From Pseudomonas sp. IPO3778 (lineage in GTDB: Bacteria; Pseudomonadota; Gammaproteobacteria; Pseudomonadales; Pseudomonadaceae): a stretch of DNA of 57,782 bases. The notes beneath the pieces were generated by a model that did no database searches, was not told where the DNA came from, and was given only the letters and a program-made list of their open reading frames with translations. The translations under genes and the position numbers were made by a program. Location: positions 11,099-68,880 of the forward strand of contig NZ_JACARC010000008.1 in the NCBI RefSeq assembly GCF_013386825.1. Reading direction: 5' to 3'. Every line of letters starts with the position of its first letter. Position 1 is the stretch's first letter. Below are positions 24,979-33,401 of the stretch, piece by piece.

Positions 24979-25389
24979 ATGACAGTCGAAGTAACGGTAG
25001 GGTCAATCACGGAAGAGTTTGGTGCTCCGTCGTTCGTGCATTCTTTTTTCTCAACGATCAGCGTGCATTGTGAACCTAACGGTTGGGGCTCCCGTCTGCC
25101 ACATCTGATGAATGAACTCTACCAGGGGCGCCTTCCTCATATGAATGCCTTGCCTGCACTGGCCGAACTAAGGCTGGCGAAAGCCACGCTGGACGACTTA
25201 CCCCCCTCTTCTGTCGTCTGGGACATCGAGAATCGTCAGTCCATACCACCCTGGGGCAATGACATCTCTGCGCACATCACGAGCCTTGGCAACTACTTTG
25301 TGTCGAGCATCGGACTCGATGTCTTCCAGGTACTCGAATGTGTGCTAGCCGCCTCCGCCGAAGAGCATCAGGATGTCGTTCTACAATGA
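24979..25389 (+). CDS. Imm70-type immunity protein (orphan)
   Basis: A 136-residue protein, MTVEVTVGSITEEFGAPSFV at the start, then LMNELYQGRLPHMN, PPSSVVWDIENRQSIPPWG and ITSLGNYFVSSIGLDVFQVL. This order matches what I know of the Imm70 family, which protects against toxins of contact-dependent or polymorphic-toxin systems. The start at 24979 follows GGAAGAG. No toxin gene adjoins it, so it is either an orphan defence against neighbours' toxins or the remains of a lost pair. Family assignment is from memory. Confidence 0.65.
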   Translation: MTVEVTVGSITEEFGAPSFVHSFFSTISVHCEPNGWGSRLPHLMNELYQGRLPHMNALPALAELRLAKATLDDLPPSSVVWDIENRQSIPPWGNDISAHITSLGNYFVSSIGLDVFQVLECVLAASAEEHQDVVLQ

Positions 25390-25862
25390 CGGGTACATTC
25401 GGGTACTCGCCGAGAATGTCTCTCCAAGGCTTCACTGTCGATAGGCACAGACTACAGTTTTCGCTGCATCTGAAACCAACGGAAGCATCGAACAAATTCC
25501 CCAGCAATTAGCCTCATCGCACCCCGTATCAAAGCAAGGCAGTGCCTCAGACACAAATATCTTCATAGCCCACTACCTCAGAACTCTATCGTGCGTTTTG
25601 AACAAGCGTCATCGGCCGCTCGGTTCAGAGCCAGTCCTTTGAACTGTCCGCCCTGTCTATTAGCCCACCCCCACCTCTACCCGTCAGCACTCCTCCCCGG
25701 CGCCCATCGGTAACCAGCGGGAGGAATGAGTGTTGACGAATACAGGTGAATTACCCAAAGGCAAAGCCGGGGCGAACTAAATGCGCCGCATAGCCCGCAC
25801 CCAGCAACGCAAACGACAAACCTGGCTCGCACTGCCGGCCAGCGGAGTAAAAGAGGTAGGCC
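25390..25862. other. Gene-poor stretch bordering a decayed phage remnant
   Basis: No convincing gene is seen. The 22-base segment at 25728-25749 is identical to 22630-22651; here an ATG overlapping a GGGAGGA site starts the seven-codon frame MSVDEYR. A short frame from 25781 (MRRIARTQQRKRQTW) is basic but lacks support. Confidence 0.4.
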
Positions 25863-25967
25863 ATGGCTGCCGAACAGAAGGAACGCGCAGCCAAGCTTGC
25901 CGAGAAGCGGCAGGAACTGGGCGAGCAGGAAATGCGGCACACCGTCTGCCCCGCTGGAAGCTATTGA
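25863..25967 (+). pseudogene. Truncated N terminus of a phage-type regulatory protein
   Basis: A GAGGTAGG site precedes an ATG encoding MAAEQKERAAKLAEKRQELG and then EQEMRHTVCPAG before a stop. The highly charged helix followed by RHTV resembles the start of small prophage regulatory proteins, but the rest is missing: the frame runs straight into the integrase remnant, so a deletion appears to have joined two phage genes. Confidence 0.5.
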
Positions 25968-26646
25968 GCCCCAGCACGTTGCCCAATACTTGAGACATCT
26001 AGGAAAGACCGCACCTGTTCGTGCAAATCGCGAGAAAGCGTTGCTCAGCTCGATCTGGAACCAGCGGCTACACGTCCTTGGCCAATCCCTGCGCCGGTGT
26101 CAAAGGCAATAAGGAAAGCGGACGTGACATCTACGTCGAAGATGAAATGCTCGCGATGGTGTATTTGCACGCAGACCAGCCGCTAAACGACGCGCTTGAT
26201 CTGTTCTACCTGACAGGTCAGCGTATCGCTGAAACCCTCAAAATGGATGAGCGCGATATCAGGGAAGATCGCCTGGCTGTGCAGCAAGGACAAACCAAAG
26301 CCAGCGACGAATTGAGATCGCTGGGGAGTTGAAGGTTGTTATCGACCGAATACTGGCCAGGAAAGACAGTCATAAAATCCGGTCCAGCAAACTCATCGTT
26401 ATGGACAACGGGCAGCCCATGACCAGCAGTATGTTACGGGGGAGATTTGATGCTGCGAGAGAAGCTGCCGGCGTTAAAAAGACAGACTTTCAAATGAGGG
26501 ACCTGCGCGCAAAGGCTGGTACCGATAAGGCGGAATCAAGCGGGGATATTCTGCAAGCCAGAAATCAGCTTGGGCACACAACCGTGGTGATGACAGAGAA
26601 CTACATCCGCAAATGCATCGGCAAAAAAGTTACGCCGACGAAGTGA
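25948..26646 (+). pseudogene. Decayed tyrosine integrase of D3-type prophage
   Basis: Three successive frames carry parts of one integrase. First APLEAIEPQHVAQYLRHLG and REKALLSSIWN. After a shift near 26060 come GYTSLANPCAGVKGNKESGR, DIYVEDEMLAMVYLHADQPL and LFYLTGQRIAETLKM. After a shift near 26320 come KLIVMDNGQPMTSSMLRGRF, FQMRDLRAKAGTDKAESSGD and ARNQLGHTTVVMTENYIR. The catalytic arginine, the RDLR box, LGHT and tyrosine NYI are all still visible, but the N-terminal arm domain is gone and the frame is broken at least twice, so no enzyme is expected. Confidence 0.85.
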
Positions 26647-26727
26647 ATTGCGGAAAGGAGAAGAATATTGCTGAAAAAAAACAAAGAGCCAGCCAAGTCC
26701 TAAAACCCCGCAAACTCTTGAATATGA

Positions 26728-26750
26728 TGGTGCCCGAAGCCGGAATCTAA
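26728..26750 (-). repeat. tRNA 3'-end-like remnant, possible old attachment site
   Basis: On the minus strand the sequence reads TTAGATTCCGGC then TTCGGGCACCA, like the T-arm, acceptor stem and CCA of a tRNA with a damaged T-loop. It lies 80 bases after the decayed integrase. Phages often integrate into tRNA 3' ends, so this may be what is left of an att site. No complete tRNA is present. Confidence 0.4.
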
Positions 26751-26958
26751 TTAAGGTAAAAAATGCCAGCTTTTATTGGTCGTTTATCCGAATCGTCCGA
26801 CCAAATGTACTACTCGCTGTACTATTTTCTCGCCGCTGGGGTTATCTGCTCTAGACCGCAACCGGTATTTTACCACCTCCCCGGCGTCCTGCCGACCGAA
26901 CACAAGCTACCTAAAGAACATCGACTGCTAAGCTGTTCACTCCACCAGAGGAACGCCG

Positions 26959-27168
26959 ATGCCCAACTCAGACCTGCTCCCTTCCCTGCTCTCCAAGCTG
27001 TACGAAAACCAGTTGGCCCTTGAGGCTTCCATCATGGAGCTATCGAATTGGGTCGAGCAGCGTGGCTCCGCTGATGTGGCTGAAAACGTGCGCGGTGCGC
27101 TGCACACCATCGACGAAAACGAAGAGTTCATCAAGCTGACCCTGGCCGTGCTCATGGCGCCCGACTGA
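26959..27168 (+). CDS. Small conserved hypothetical protein (69 aa)
   Basis: A helical, acidic protein, MPNSDLLPSLLSKLYENQLA at the start and DENEEFIKLTLAVLMAPD at the end. It has no signal peptide or known motif. GAGGAA eight bases before the ATG supports it strongly. It probably folds as a coiled helical bundle. Confidence 0.65.
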   Translation: MPNSDLLPSLLSKLYENQLALEASIMELSNWVEQRGSADVAENVRGALHTIDENEEFIKLTLAVLMAPD

Positions 27169-27264
27169 CCTTAGGGGGAACCCCGCAGTGCACCGCAATA
27201 TTGAGCTCTTCTCTATTTTCCGACCATACTCACTATTCGACGGGCAAATACCTAAGGCATCTCC

Positions 27265-27489
27265 ATGTCCCTCACCAAACCCAACCAGCAGCTGCGCCGT
27301 GACCTCAAGGCGATCGCCTCAAACCTTGACCAGTCCTGTGTCGACCTCGGAAAACTTGCGGAAAAGCTCAGCAATGCCGACGCCATTGCGTTGATGGGAT
27401 TGGTGGGAACGCTATATGAGGAAGCGGACAGGCTGGTGGGTTACGCGGATGAGGTGAAGATCGGTCGAATAAAGCGGGCTGCGGAATAA
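27265..27489 (+). CDS. Small hypothetical helical protein (74 aa)
   Basis: MSLTKPNQQLRRDLKAIASN at the start, then long amphipathic helices (VDLGKLAEKLSNADAIALMG and LYEEADRLVGYADEVKIGR). There is no recognised domain. An AAGG motif precedes the ATG. Like its neighbour at 26959 it may be a short regulatory or structural protein; function unknown. Confidence 0.55.
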   Translation: MSLTKPNQQLRRDLKAIASNLDQSCVDLGKLAEKLSNADAIALMGLVGTLYEEADRLVGYADEVKIGRIKRAAE

Positions 27490-27577
27490 CACGGATGGCT
27501 GAGTGGCGATCGCGACTTCATTTCGAGATCGGCCTTCAACCTGCCCGCAGCGTCGGGCTTCTTGCTTCTTCCAGCGC

Positions 27578-27865
27578 TTAATGCACTGCCTTCAGTTTCG
27601 CCCGCGATCGGACTCGATTCTTTCTCTCCGGATTTACCAATGAAGCATCGAGACTGCCATCTTCCCCGTGCGCCGTCGGAACAAGCGTAAGCCCTGAGAC
27701 CGCGACCGTTAGACCTGGCAGCGCAGCACCGTCCGCCTGCTTAACGTTGGCGCCGCTTGCCAGGAAATGAATATTCAGCCCCCAAGAGCCGGTGTGGATA
27801 TTCTGATCACGCAATAGCGCTGTGATCAGATCCTTAATCGAAAATGACCGCTCCTTCGTTGGCAT
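27578..27865 (-). CDS. Hypothetical protein (95 aa)
   Basis: MPTKERSFSIKDLITALLRD at the start, with a C-terminal basic tail (NPERKNRVRSRAKLKAVH). GAGGGG immediately before the ATG at 27865 supports the start. No family is recognised. It is convergent with the small gene at 27265 and lies just downstream of the autotransporter gene. Confidence 0.55.
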   Translation of the reverse strand: MPTKERSFSIKDLITALLRDQNIHTGSWGLNIHFLASGANVKQADGAALPGLTVAVSGLTLVPTAHGEDGSLDASLVNPERKNRVRSRAKLKAVH

Positions 27866-27996
27866 AAACCCCTCTCATCTACAATGCTGTTATCTGAATA
27901 TGGGTAGTCGAGTTGGTAACCAGCCCGTGATGCTGCAAATCCAAAGACCCGCACGGCAGCACTGCCACCGCGCGGTAGAACATAAAGCTACCAGCC

Positions 27997-30900
27997 TCAA
28001 AATCGCCAATTGGTGTTGACGTTGCCCGAGTTCTGCCGGTAGCCCGCACCAAACTGGCCGCTGTAGCTGATGCCCACCGTGGTGTTTTTGCTCACGGTGA
28101 CATCCGCACCCAGTTCCGTGACGCCCGCATTGCGTGCGATGGGGGCGCCCGCGACGGTAAACGGCTGGCTGCCCTCGAACGCCATCGTCGTCTCGGGCGT
28201 TACATCACCGAAGGCATGGCGCACGCCCACAGTGCCGTGCAGGTGGGCTTGCAGTTGCAGGGCGGTGAAGGCCATCTGTGCGTGCAGGCCCAGCGTGGTG
28301 GTGGTCACATCGTTGGTGTTGCGTTCGCCGTCCAGTGCAGCAAAACCACCCGATTCCGAGAAGCCGCGCAGGCGTTGGTCGCTGAACGCAGCGCCGGCAA
28401 ACGGTTCGATCGTGGCGCGGGCGTTCAACGGCAATGCGTAGCCCAACTCGGTAAACACTTGGCCGGTGCTGGCGCCGGAGGTCGACTTCAACGTCTGGTC
28501 CAGCCCGGCCCCGCTGACGTCACGCCGACTGCGGATATCGCTCCAGGTATAGGCCGCGCCGGCCGTCACCTTGATCTTGCCGGGACCGGCGTCAAACGCC
28601 TTGCCGCCGTAAGCGGTGGCGCTGTAGCTATCAATATCGAATTTGGATGCGCGATCACTGACCGTGCTGTGGCTGTCGGTATAACCCAGCGCACCACCCA
28701 ACTGCCAACCGTTGGCGATTGGCCGGTCCGCGCCGACGAACACGCCTCCGTCCGACTGCTCGACCTTGGCCGCGTTGCTGTTGCCGCCCAACGTATGCCA
28801 GTTGCCGAATAACTGGGCCCAGACCGGTTCCGCATTGGGCGCCTCGTTCGCCTCCAGATGGGCCCGCAGATGAGCCATGGGCAGGCTGATGACATTGTCC
28901 GTGACGCCCTGCAGCACGGAGGCCGTGCTGGCGTGCGACTCGCCCGACAAGGCGTTGAACGCCGCCTGCGGTGCACCGTTGGGCAGGTTCAGGATGTGGT
29001 TATAAAGCGCACTGTCCACCGGCAGGCTTTGCAGCGCGTTGGCCACGGCGCGCTGGTTGCGGGTGACGGCGGCGTCGGCAAAGTTTTCCTTCATTTGCAG
29101 GCGCAGCATCACGTCATGGGCGTCATAGAACAACGCAGGCGTGAGGAAGGCCAGGTTGCTCGATACCGAATCAAAAGTGCCGTTCAACTGGTCGGCTGTC
29201 AGGATGGTGTAGGTGCTGGACCCGGCGTAATTGCCGTTCTCGCCGATATGCACCACCGAGCCTGCCAGGTTGGCCGTACCGGTGACGTTTACCAGGCTGC
29301 TGGTGGTGCTGCCGGGCGGGATCTGCACCTGATAGGTCGAGCCGGGCGCGAAGGTCAGGTTGCCATTTACGTTCAGGGTGCCCACAGGCGTGGCGCTGTT
29401 GCCGGGCGCCAGAATCGCGCCGCTGGCCAGGGTGGTCGTACCGACCGTGCCGGTGCCGGCCAGGGTCGCGCCGTTTTCCACCGTCAAGCTGCCGCCCAGC
29501 TTGCCGTCGACCTCCAGGGTGCCGTTGGCCACATCGCTCGTGCCCGTGAATGCGCTGCTGTCGCCGGTCAGGCTCAGCGTACCGCTACCGATCTGGCTCA
29601 GTGCGCCAGCGCCCGAGATCACGCCGCCGAATGCGTAGGGGTTGCTGCGATCAAACGCCAGTGTGGTGCCGGCGCTGGTTTGAACGTCGCCCAGGAGGCT
29701 GCCGGTCGTTTCACCATCACCTATTTGCACAGTGCCCTGGGTAATGGAAGTGCCACCGGTGTAGGTGTTCTCGCCGGTCAAAATGAGGCTGCCGTCTCCC
29801 GCCTTGATCAATCCGCCCTGCCCCGACATCACACCCGATAGTGTCAGGTCGGCGCCGGCGGTTTCCAGGGTTCCGCCGTTGGAGGTCAGCGCGACATTTC
29901 GGGCGGTGGTGAACGTGGCGGTGTTCTGTAAAGTGCCGCCGTCCAGCGTCAATACGCCGGAGGCGTCACCCAACGCGCCGTCGCTTGAGACCGACAGCGT
30001 GCCGCCTGATACTGTCCAGGGCGTCACTGCGGTCGTGGTCCCCGCCAGCGTCCAGGTGCTGGCACCTGCTTTCTGGAAATTGCTGAATCCCGTATACGCG
30101 GTAGTGTTACTACCGAGCGCCGCCCCGATGCGGGACACGTCGAAGCTCGCCGTTGGACTGGAGTCGCCGCCCAGAACCAATTGGTTGGACAATCCAGTCG
30201 CTACCACATCCCCATTAAAGCTATAGCCTTGATGAAGTTCCAGGACATTGTTATTGCCACTAAAGTCGATTGCGTTGGCAAGACCGGTAAAGCCGTTTCC
30301 ACCATTGATGGCACCGCTGCTGACGATGATATTGCCGCCGCCTGCGGCAACGATGCCAGAGCCGCCAACTCCTGCAGAAAGGCTAGCGTTCTGGTCCCCA
30401 CCTGCAGCGCCCCCGCTGCCCGTGCCGCCCTTGCCCGCTAGGAACGCCCCCCCAGTGGTCGTTGTTACTGCTACCTGTCCTCCTGCGCCCCCGGAAATGA
30501 GCCCGCCGTTATCGACGGTCACCTGGACGCCGCCGGAAATGATGTTGACCCCAGCGCCCCCTGTACCACCACCGTTACTGTCAGCCGCGCCGCCGAGGAC
30601 CTGTCCAGCGACCTCCAGTTGACCGTCGGCACGGCTGAAAACGACGCCAGCCCCACCTCCCCCATTGTACACGTCGGGGGTGCCGGGACTGCCGCCATTA
30701 CCGCCTGTGACGACTCCAGTCGTTACGTTCACGATACCACTGGAGGTTACCCAAACACCGCTACCGCCGCCTCCGGTGCCTCCAACGACGCCTACGGCTT
30801 TAGCTATGCCCTCGCCGGCGACGCCGCCAGCGCCGCCAGTCACGGCACTCCCAATCGTCAAGGTTGAATTCGTTGGTGTATAGACAATGCCGGCGCCACC

Positions 30901-31443
30901 GCCACCGCCACCGGCGGTGCCGCTACCGAGTGCTCCACGACCGCTGCCACCAGCACCGCCGGTGACGGCGACGTTGACGGTGCCACTGCCTGACAGAACG
31001 GCACCGTCGCCACCGCCACCGCTACCACCAGTAGTGCCATCGCCCCCCTTGCCGCCAGTCACCGCACCTATCAGACTGGCTGGCGAGGTTGAGATAGTGC
31101 CTATACCGCCGCCGGCACCGCCAAAGATGGGGGAAGTTCCCCCGGCTCCGCCACCGGCTGTGCCACCGGCACCGTTACCGCCCGTGTAAGCGGGGATATT
31201 TGCGGCGCTGTTAGTGGTCGTGCCGGTGCTATCATCATAGCCGGCGCCTGCGGTGCCACCGGCGGTACTAAGAGCGGTTGAAGTGTTCCCTCCCGCAGCG
31301 CCACCGGCATAACTGCTACCGGGGAAGGCCAGCATCAGGCTCACCACAAGCAGAGAAAGAAGGATGCCGTGTGGCAAAACTGTTCGTATGGGCGATACGT
31401 CTGCCTGAAGTGCAGGAACGAAGGACAACGGACGGGCTCGCAT
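27997..31443 (-). CDS. Autotransporter with Gly-rich passenger (type V secretion)
   Basis: A 1,148-residue outer-membrane autotransporter. A long signal peptide (hydrophobic stretch LLSLLVVSLMLAFPGSSYAG) is followed by about 350 residues dominated by GGAGG and GGTGG runs. Passenger-associated beta-strand repeats come next (TWTLAGTTTAVTPWTVSGGT, DLTLSGVMSGQGGLIKAGDG, NTYTGGTSITQGTVQIGDGE). The C-terminal 270 residues form the beta-barrel translocator (WAQLFGNWHTLGGNSNAAKV onward), ending NVNTNWRF with the terminal phenylalanine needed for BAM insertion. AAGGAA before the ATG at 31443 supports the start. The passenger probably forms a beta-solenoid; no protease or lipase motif is visible, so an adhesin or structural role is more likely. 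Confidence 0.9.
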   Translation of the reverse strand: MRARPLSFVPALQADVSPIRTVLPHGILLSLLVVSLMLAFPGSSYAGGAAGGNTSTALSTAGGTAGAGYDDSTGTTTNSAANIPAYTGGNGAGGTAGGGAGGTSPIFGGAGGGIGTISTSPASLIGAVTGGKGGDGTTGGSGGGGDGAVLSGSGTVNVAVTGGAGGSGRGALGSGTAGGGGGGAGIVYTPTNSTLTIGSAVTGGAGGVAGEGIAKAVGVVGGTGGGGSGVWVTSSGIVNVTTGVVTGGNGGSPGTPDVYNGGGGAGVVFSRADGQLEVAGQVLGGAADSNGGGTGGAGVNIISGGVQVTVDNGGLISGGAGGQVAVTTTTGGAFLAGKGGTGSGGAAGGDQNASLSAGVGGSGIVAAGGGNIIVSSGAINGGNGFTGLANAIDFSGNNNVLELHQGYSFNGDVVATGLSNQLVLGGDSSPTASFDVSRIGAALGSNTTAYTGFSNFQKAGASTWTLAGTTTAVTPWTVSGGTLSVSSDGALGDASGVLTLDGGTLQNTATFTTARNVALTSNGGTLETAGADLTLSGVMSGQGGLIKAGDGSLILTGENTYTGGTSITQGTVQIGDGETTGSLLGDVQTSAGTTLAFDRSNPYAFGGVISGAGALSQIGSGTLSLTGDSSAFTGTSDVANGTLEVDGKLGGSLTVENGATLAGTGTVGTTTLASGAILAPGNSATPVGTLNVNGNLTFAPGSTYQVQIPPGSTTSSLVNVTGTANLAGSVVHIGENGNYAGSSTYTILTADQLNGTFDSVSSNLAFLTPALFYDAHDVMLRLQMKENFADAAVTRNQRAVANALQSLPVDSALYNHILNLPNGAPQAAFNALSGESHASTASVLQGVTDNVISLPMAHLRAHLEANEAPNAEPVWAQLFGNWHTLGGNSNAAKVEQSDGGVFVGADRPIANGWQLGGALGYTDSHSTVSDRASKFDIDSYSATAYGGKAFDAGPGKIKVTAGAAYTWSDIRSRRDVSGAGLDQTLKSTSGASTGQVFTELGYALPLNARATIEPFAGAAFSDQRLRGFSESGGFAALDGERNTNDVTTTTLGLHAQMAFTALQLQAHLHGTVGVRHAFGDVTPETTMAFEGSQPFTVAGAPIARNAGVTELGADVTVSKNTTVGISYSGQFGAGYRQNSGNVNTNWRF

Positions 31444-32163
31444 GGACGATTCCTTTTTGTTGGCAAAAATAAACCTCGTCAGGCTTTCGGCAGACTGTTA
31501 CAGCCGCCGGAGCACTGATCTGGGACACAACTTCTTTACTCGGGAAGAACGGAATTGCCTGTTCTAGAAGCCGCCCACGCACATTGAGATCACGACGTTG
31601 TTCACAACGTCAGATCCTCAAGCAGGAGAATTCGTAAAGGAATCATGAGTACAGGCCCCGCTTCCGTCGCCACGATGTTCCTGCTTTTATGGGGAAATTA
31701 GGAGGTCCACCTTCCTGCGTACGGCAGGGAAATTTCCGAAAATGCCGCGAAAGCCGTTCTTGGCCTGAGACGCTCCTCGATCTTCATGGGCGGCAGTCCG
31801 GCCGTATCGGCAGGAACACCCACCATGTTGACGAAGCCGTTACGGAAATCGATCACGTGGGGAGGGTCGGATCATTGAATTTAATTCTGATCAATAGCCC
31901 TGACGTGCCCGTGGCACTCCCGAAGCAAGATCACGGCACCGCCTGGAATAATTTTCGGATATTCTGCGTAGAATTTTCGTGACACATGCCGCCTTGCGAT
32001 TTTGCGCAAGCTGAAAAATTAGGCGAGCTTCCACGAAGCAAGGTTGACAAAGCCCGGAATCCGCCCTGATCCACATTTCCCACATGAATTGAAGTCATGC
32101 TAATTTTTCTGATCTGAAATTAAGGATGGTGATGGGCATAGATATGGCGAATTCAGGGCATCC
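31444..32163. other. Intergenic region between autotransporter and prophage
   Basis: No convincing gene. It should contain the autotransporter promoter and the left boundary of the prophage, but I could not recognise an att site because the other end is outside the window. The region is more AT-rich towards 32100. One short plus-strand frame near 31824 (MLTKPLRKSITWGGSDH) lacks a ribosome site. Confidence 0.4.
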
Positions 32164-32253
32164 TTACTCAGCTATAGAGTAGATGACTATTGACACTGCA
32201 AAGACCCAGGCAGAAATAAACAACACTGCCAGCCCCAACTGGTAATAGTCCAT
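32164..32253 (-). CDS. Tiny single-pass membrane peptide (29 aa)
   Basis: GGAGAGG sits just before an ATG encoding MDYYQLGLAVLFISAWVFAV and then SIVIYSIAE, stop. This is almost one transmembrane helix with short polar ends. It is 37 bases after the Rz stop and is the last gene of the late operon of the prophage. It could be a holin-like, antiholin or lysogenic-conversion peptide. Function is inferred only from place and hydrophobicity. Confidence 0.6.
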   Translation of the reverse strand: MDYYQLGLAVLFISAWVFAVSIVIYSIAE

Positions 32254-32290
32254 CGCCCTCTCCTTGCGCCTCTCCAAACCCATTCAAAGC

Positions 32291-32809
32291 TTAGCGCAAT
32301 ATTTCCCTGACATATGCCTGGCACGCCCGCAGAGCGATCACGGCGTTATCCCCGTCGTCGGAGATGGCGATAATTCGTTGAGCATGCGCTGGGTCAAGTT
32401 GGGCTCTACGGGCTGCATGAACCACGCCGACGGCGCCGGGGGCGGAAGGCACGTCGCAGCCACTGGCTGAATCCGTGGCGTCGAGAAGGACTGACAGCCG
32501 CAGATCAGAAGTGGCAAGGCGATCACGCAGAGTTGCTTGGCTACGTTGAGCATTGGAAAGCTCCAGGGAGTGTTGTTGGTCGGAGGCGGCCAATTGCTGC
32601 TCGGTGGCCAGTCGTTTGTCCTGCTCGGCGCGGGCCTGGGCGGCGGCGGCATTGGTGATCGCAGTCAGGTCGTCCTGGTGCAGTTCGTCCTGCTTGGCGA
32701 GTTGCTTGCCGAAGCGCCAGTCCTGCACCTCCCAGGTCACGGCGGCGGCGCCGGCCATCAGCACGAGGGTCAGCAACACCAGCGCGGCCAGCTTATGGAC
32801 GGCCGTCAT
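32291..32809 (-). CDS. Rz-like inner-membrane spanin subunit
   Basis: A 172-residue protein with one N-terminal membrane anchor (LAALVLLTLVLMAGAAAVTW). A periplasmic coiled coil rich in Gln and Ala follows (QLAKQDELHQDDLTAITNAA and later RLATEQQLAASDQQHSLELS). This is typical of lambda Rz. It spans the periplasm with Rz1 to fuse inner and outer membranes during lysis. Its start overlaps the endolysin stop by four bases. The Rz1 gene is nested in another frame. Confidence 0.85.
   Translation of the reverse strand: MTAVHKLAALVLLTLVLMAGAAAVTWEVQDWRFGKQLAKQDELHQDDLTAITNAAAAQARAEQDKRLATEQQLAASDQQHSLELSNAQRSQATLRDRLATSDLRLSVLLDATDSASGCDVPSAPGAVGVVHAARRAQLDPAHAQRIIAISDDGDNAVIALRACQAYVREILR
32338..32553 (-). 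CDS. Rz1-like outer-membrane spanin lipoprotein (nested in Rz)
   Basis: Entirely inside the Rz gene in a different frame. The ATG at 32553 encodes MLNVAKQLCVIALPLLICGC, a lipoprotein signal with Cys20 as lipidation site. A short proline-rich mature part follows (TCLPPPAPSAWFMQPVEPN), as expected for Rz1. The product is 71 residues. Nested Rz/Rz1 pairs are known from lambda and many prophages. Confidence 0.85.
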   Translation of the reverse strand: MLNVAKQLCVIALPLLICGCQSFSTPRIQPVAATCLPPPAPSAWFMQPVEPNLTQRMLNELSPSPTTGITP

Positions 32810-33234
32810 ACCCGAGCCCGCCGCAGGCCTTCTGCGAGCACGGCATCCGGGTAGGCGTAGTCGGCGTTCTCCTGCGCGATGATGCTGGTAATCAGAACGC
32901 CCAGCACAACAGGGTCGGTGATGCTCGGGATCTGATCATCCGGCCCCAGGCCACAGCGCTGGGCCACGGTGGCGATGTATGCAGCAGTATCATTCTCGTT
33001 CCCGGGCGCATACGGGGTGATGATGGCGCGCACCGTGGTCCGAGCGTACTTGTTGAAGTAGACCTGCAGCAGCTTGCCCAAGGCGCGAATACCATTCTCG
33101 GCGCAGTCGAAGCGACAGAAGCGCGACTCAATAGCAGGGTCGTACGGGAGCTGGCCCTGCCAGTTGTTGGCCTGGCTAAAGTCGATGTTGCCAGGATTGC
33201 AATTTCGGATACCGCGGGGAATTGGAACGGTCAT
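32806..33234 (-). CDS. P5-like phage lytic enzyme (endolysin)
   Basis: A 142-residue protein beginning MTVPIPRGIRNCNPGNIDFS. The pattern PRGIRNxNPGNI, followed by W-x-G, FCRFDCAENGIRALGKLLQV and APGNENDTAAYIATVAQRCG, is that of the family often annotated as structural protein P5, a muramidase-like enzyme. It has no signal peptide, so it would need a holin. It lies directly upstream of Rz/Rz1, which makes endolysin the likely role. Its ATG overlaps the stop of a 28-codon frame (ATGA). Confidence 0.75.
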   Translation of the reverse strand: MTVPIPRGIRNCNPGNIDFSQANNWQGQLPYDPAIESRFCRFDCAENGIRALGKLLQVYFNKYARTTVRAIITPYAPGNENDTAAYIATVAQRCGLGPDDQIPSITDPVVLGVLITSIIAQENADYAYPDAVLAEGLRRARV

Positions 33235-33317
33235 TGGGCAAACTCCAGTCGTAAAAAAACCGGCACTGGGCCGGCGTTCGGGAGGATCGGCAGCAACTGC
33301 TGCTCAGTGATTGACAT
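33231..33317 (-). pseudogene. 28-codon remnant of a GH19-type endolysin N terminus
   Basis: GGAGAAA precedes an ATG encoding MSITEQQLLPILPNAGPVPV and then FLRLEFAQ. The first 18 residues match the start of GH19 (chitinase-like) endolysins of Pseudomonas prophages, which begin MSITEQQLLxILPNAxPVAG. The frame then runs into a hairpin and T-run and ends in an ATGA overlap with the P5-like gene. It looks as if an older endolysin was replaced, leaving a translated leader. Confidence 0.6.
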
Positions 33318-33333
33318 GGGTTTCTCCGGACAT

Positions 33334-33353
33334 AAAAAAACCGCTCAAGGCGG
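33334..33353 (-). terminator. Terminator after the tail-fibre chaperone gene
   Basis: On the minus strand CCGC, a five-base loop and GCGG are followed by TTTTTTT. The stem is short but the T-run is strong. It separates the tail-fibre unit from the lysis genes. A second hairpin with a seven-T run (CCGGC-CCAGT-GCCGG) follows at about 33253-33276, inside the 28-codon frame. Confidence 0.65.
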
Positions 33354-33401
33354 CTACTGGATGAGGCACTGTTGTTGTCACTGCTAAGTAGGCGGTGCGG
33401 T

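Noticed and set aside
26763..27023. 86-codon frame overlapping the small gene at 26959
   Set aside because: It lacks a ribosome site and is out of frame with the supported gene, with unlikely composition.
29360..31189. Pro/Ala-rich plus-strand frames opposite the autotransporter
   Set aside because: They are the antisense reading of Gly-rich codons (GGC/GCC) and have no independent signals.
31689..31982. 97-codon plus-strand frame in the gap before the prophage
   Set aside because: No ribosome site, no plausible protein composition and no recognised domain.
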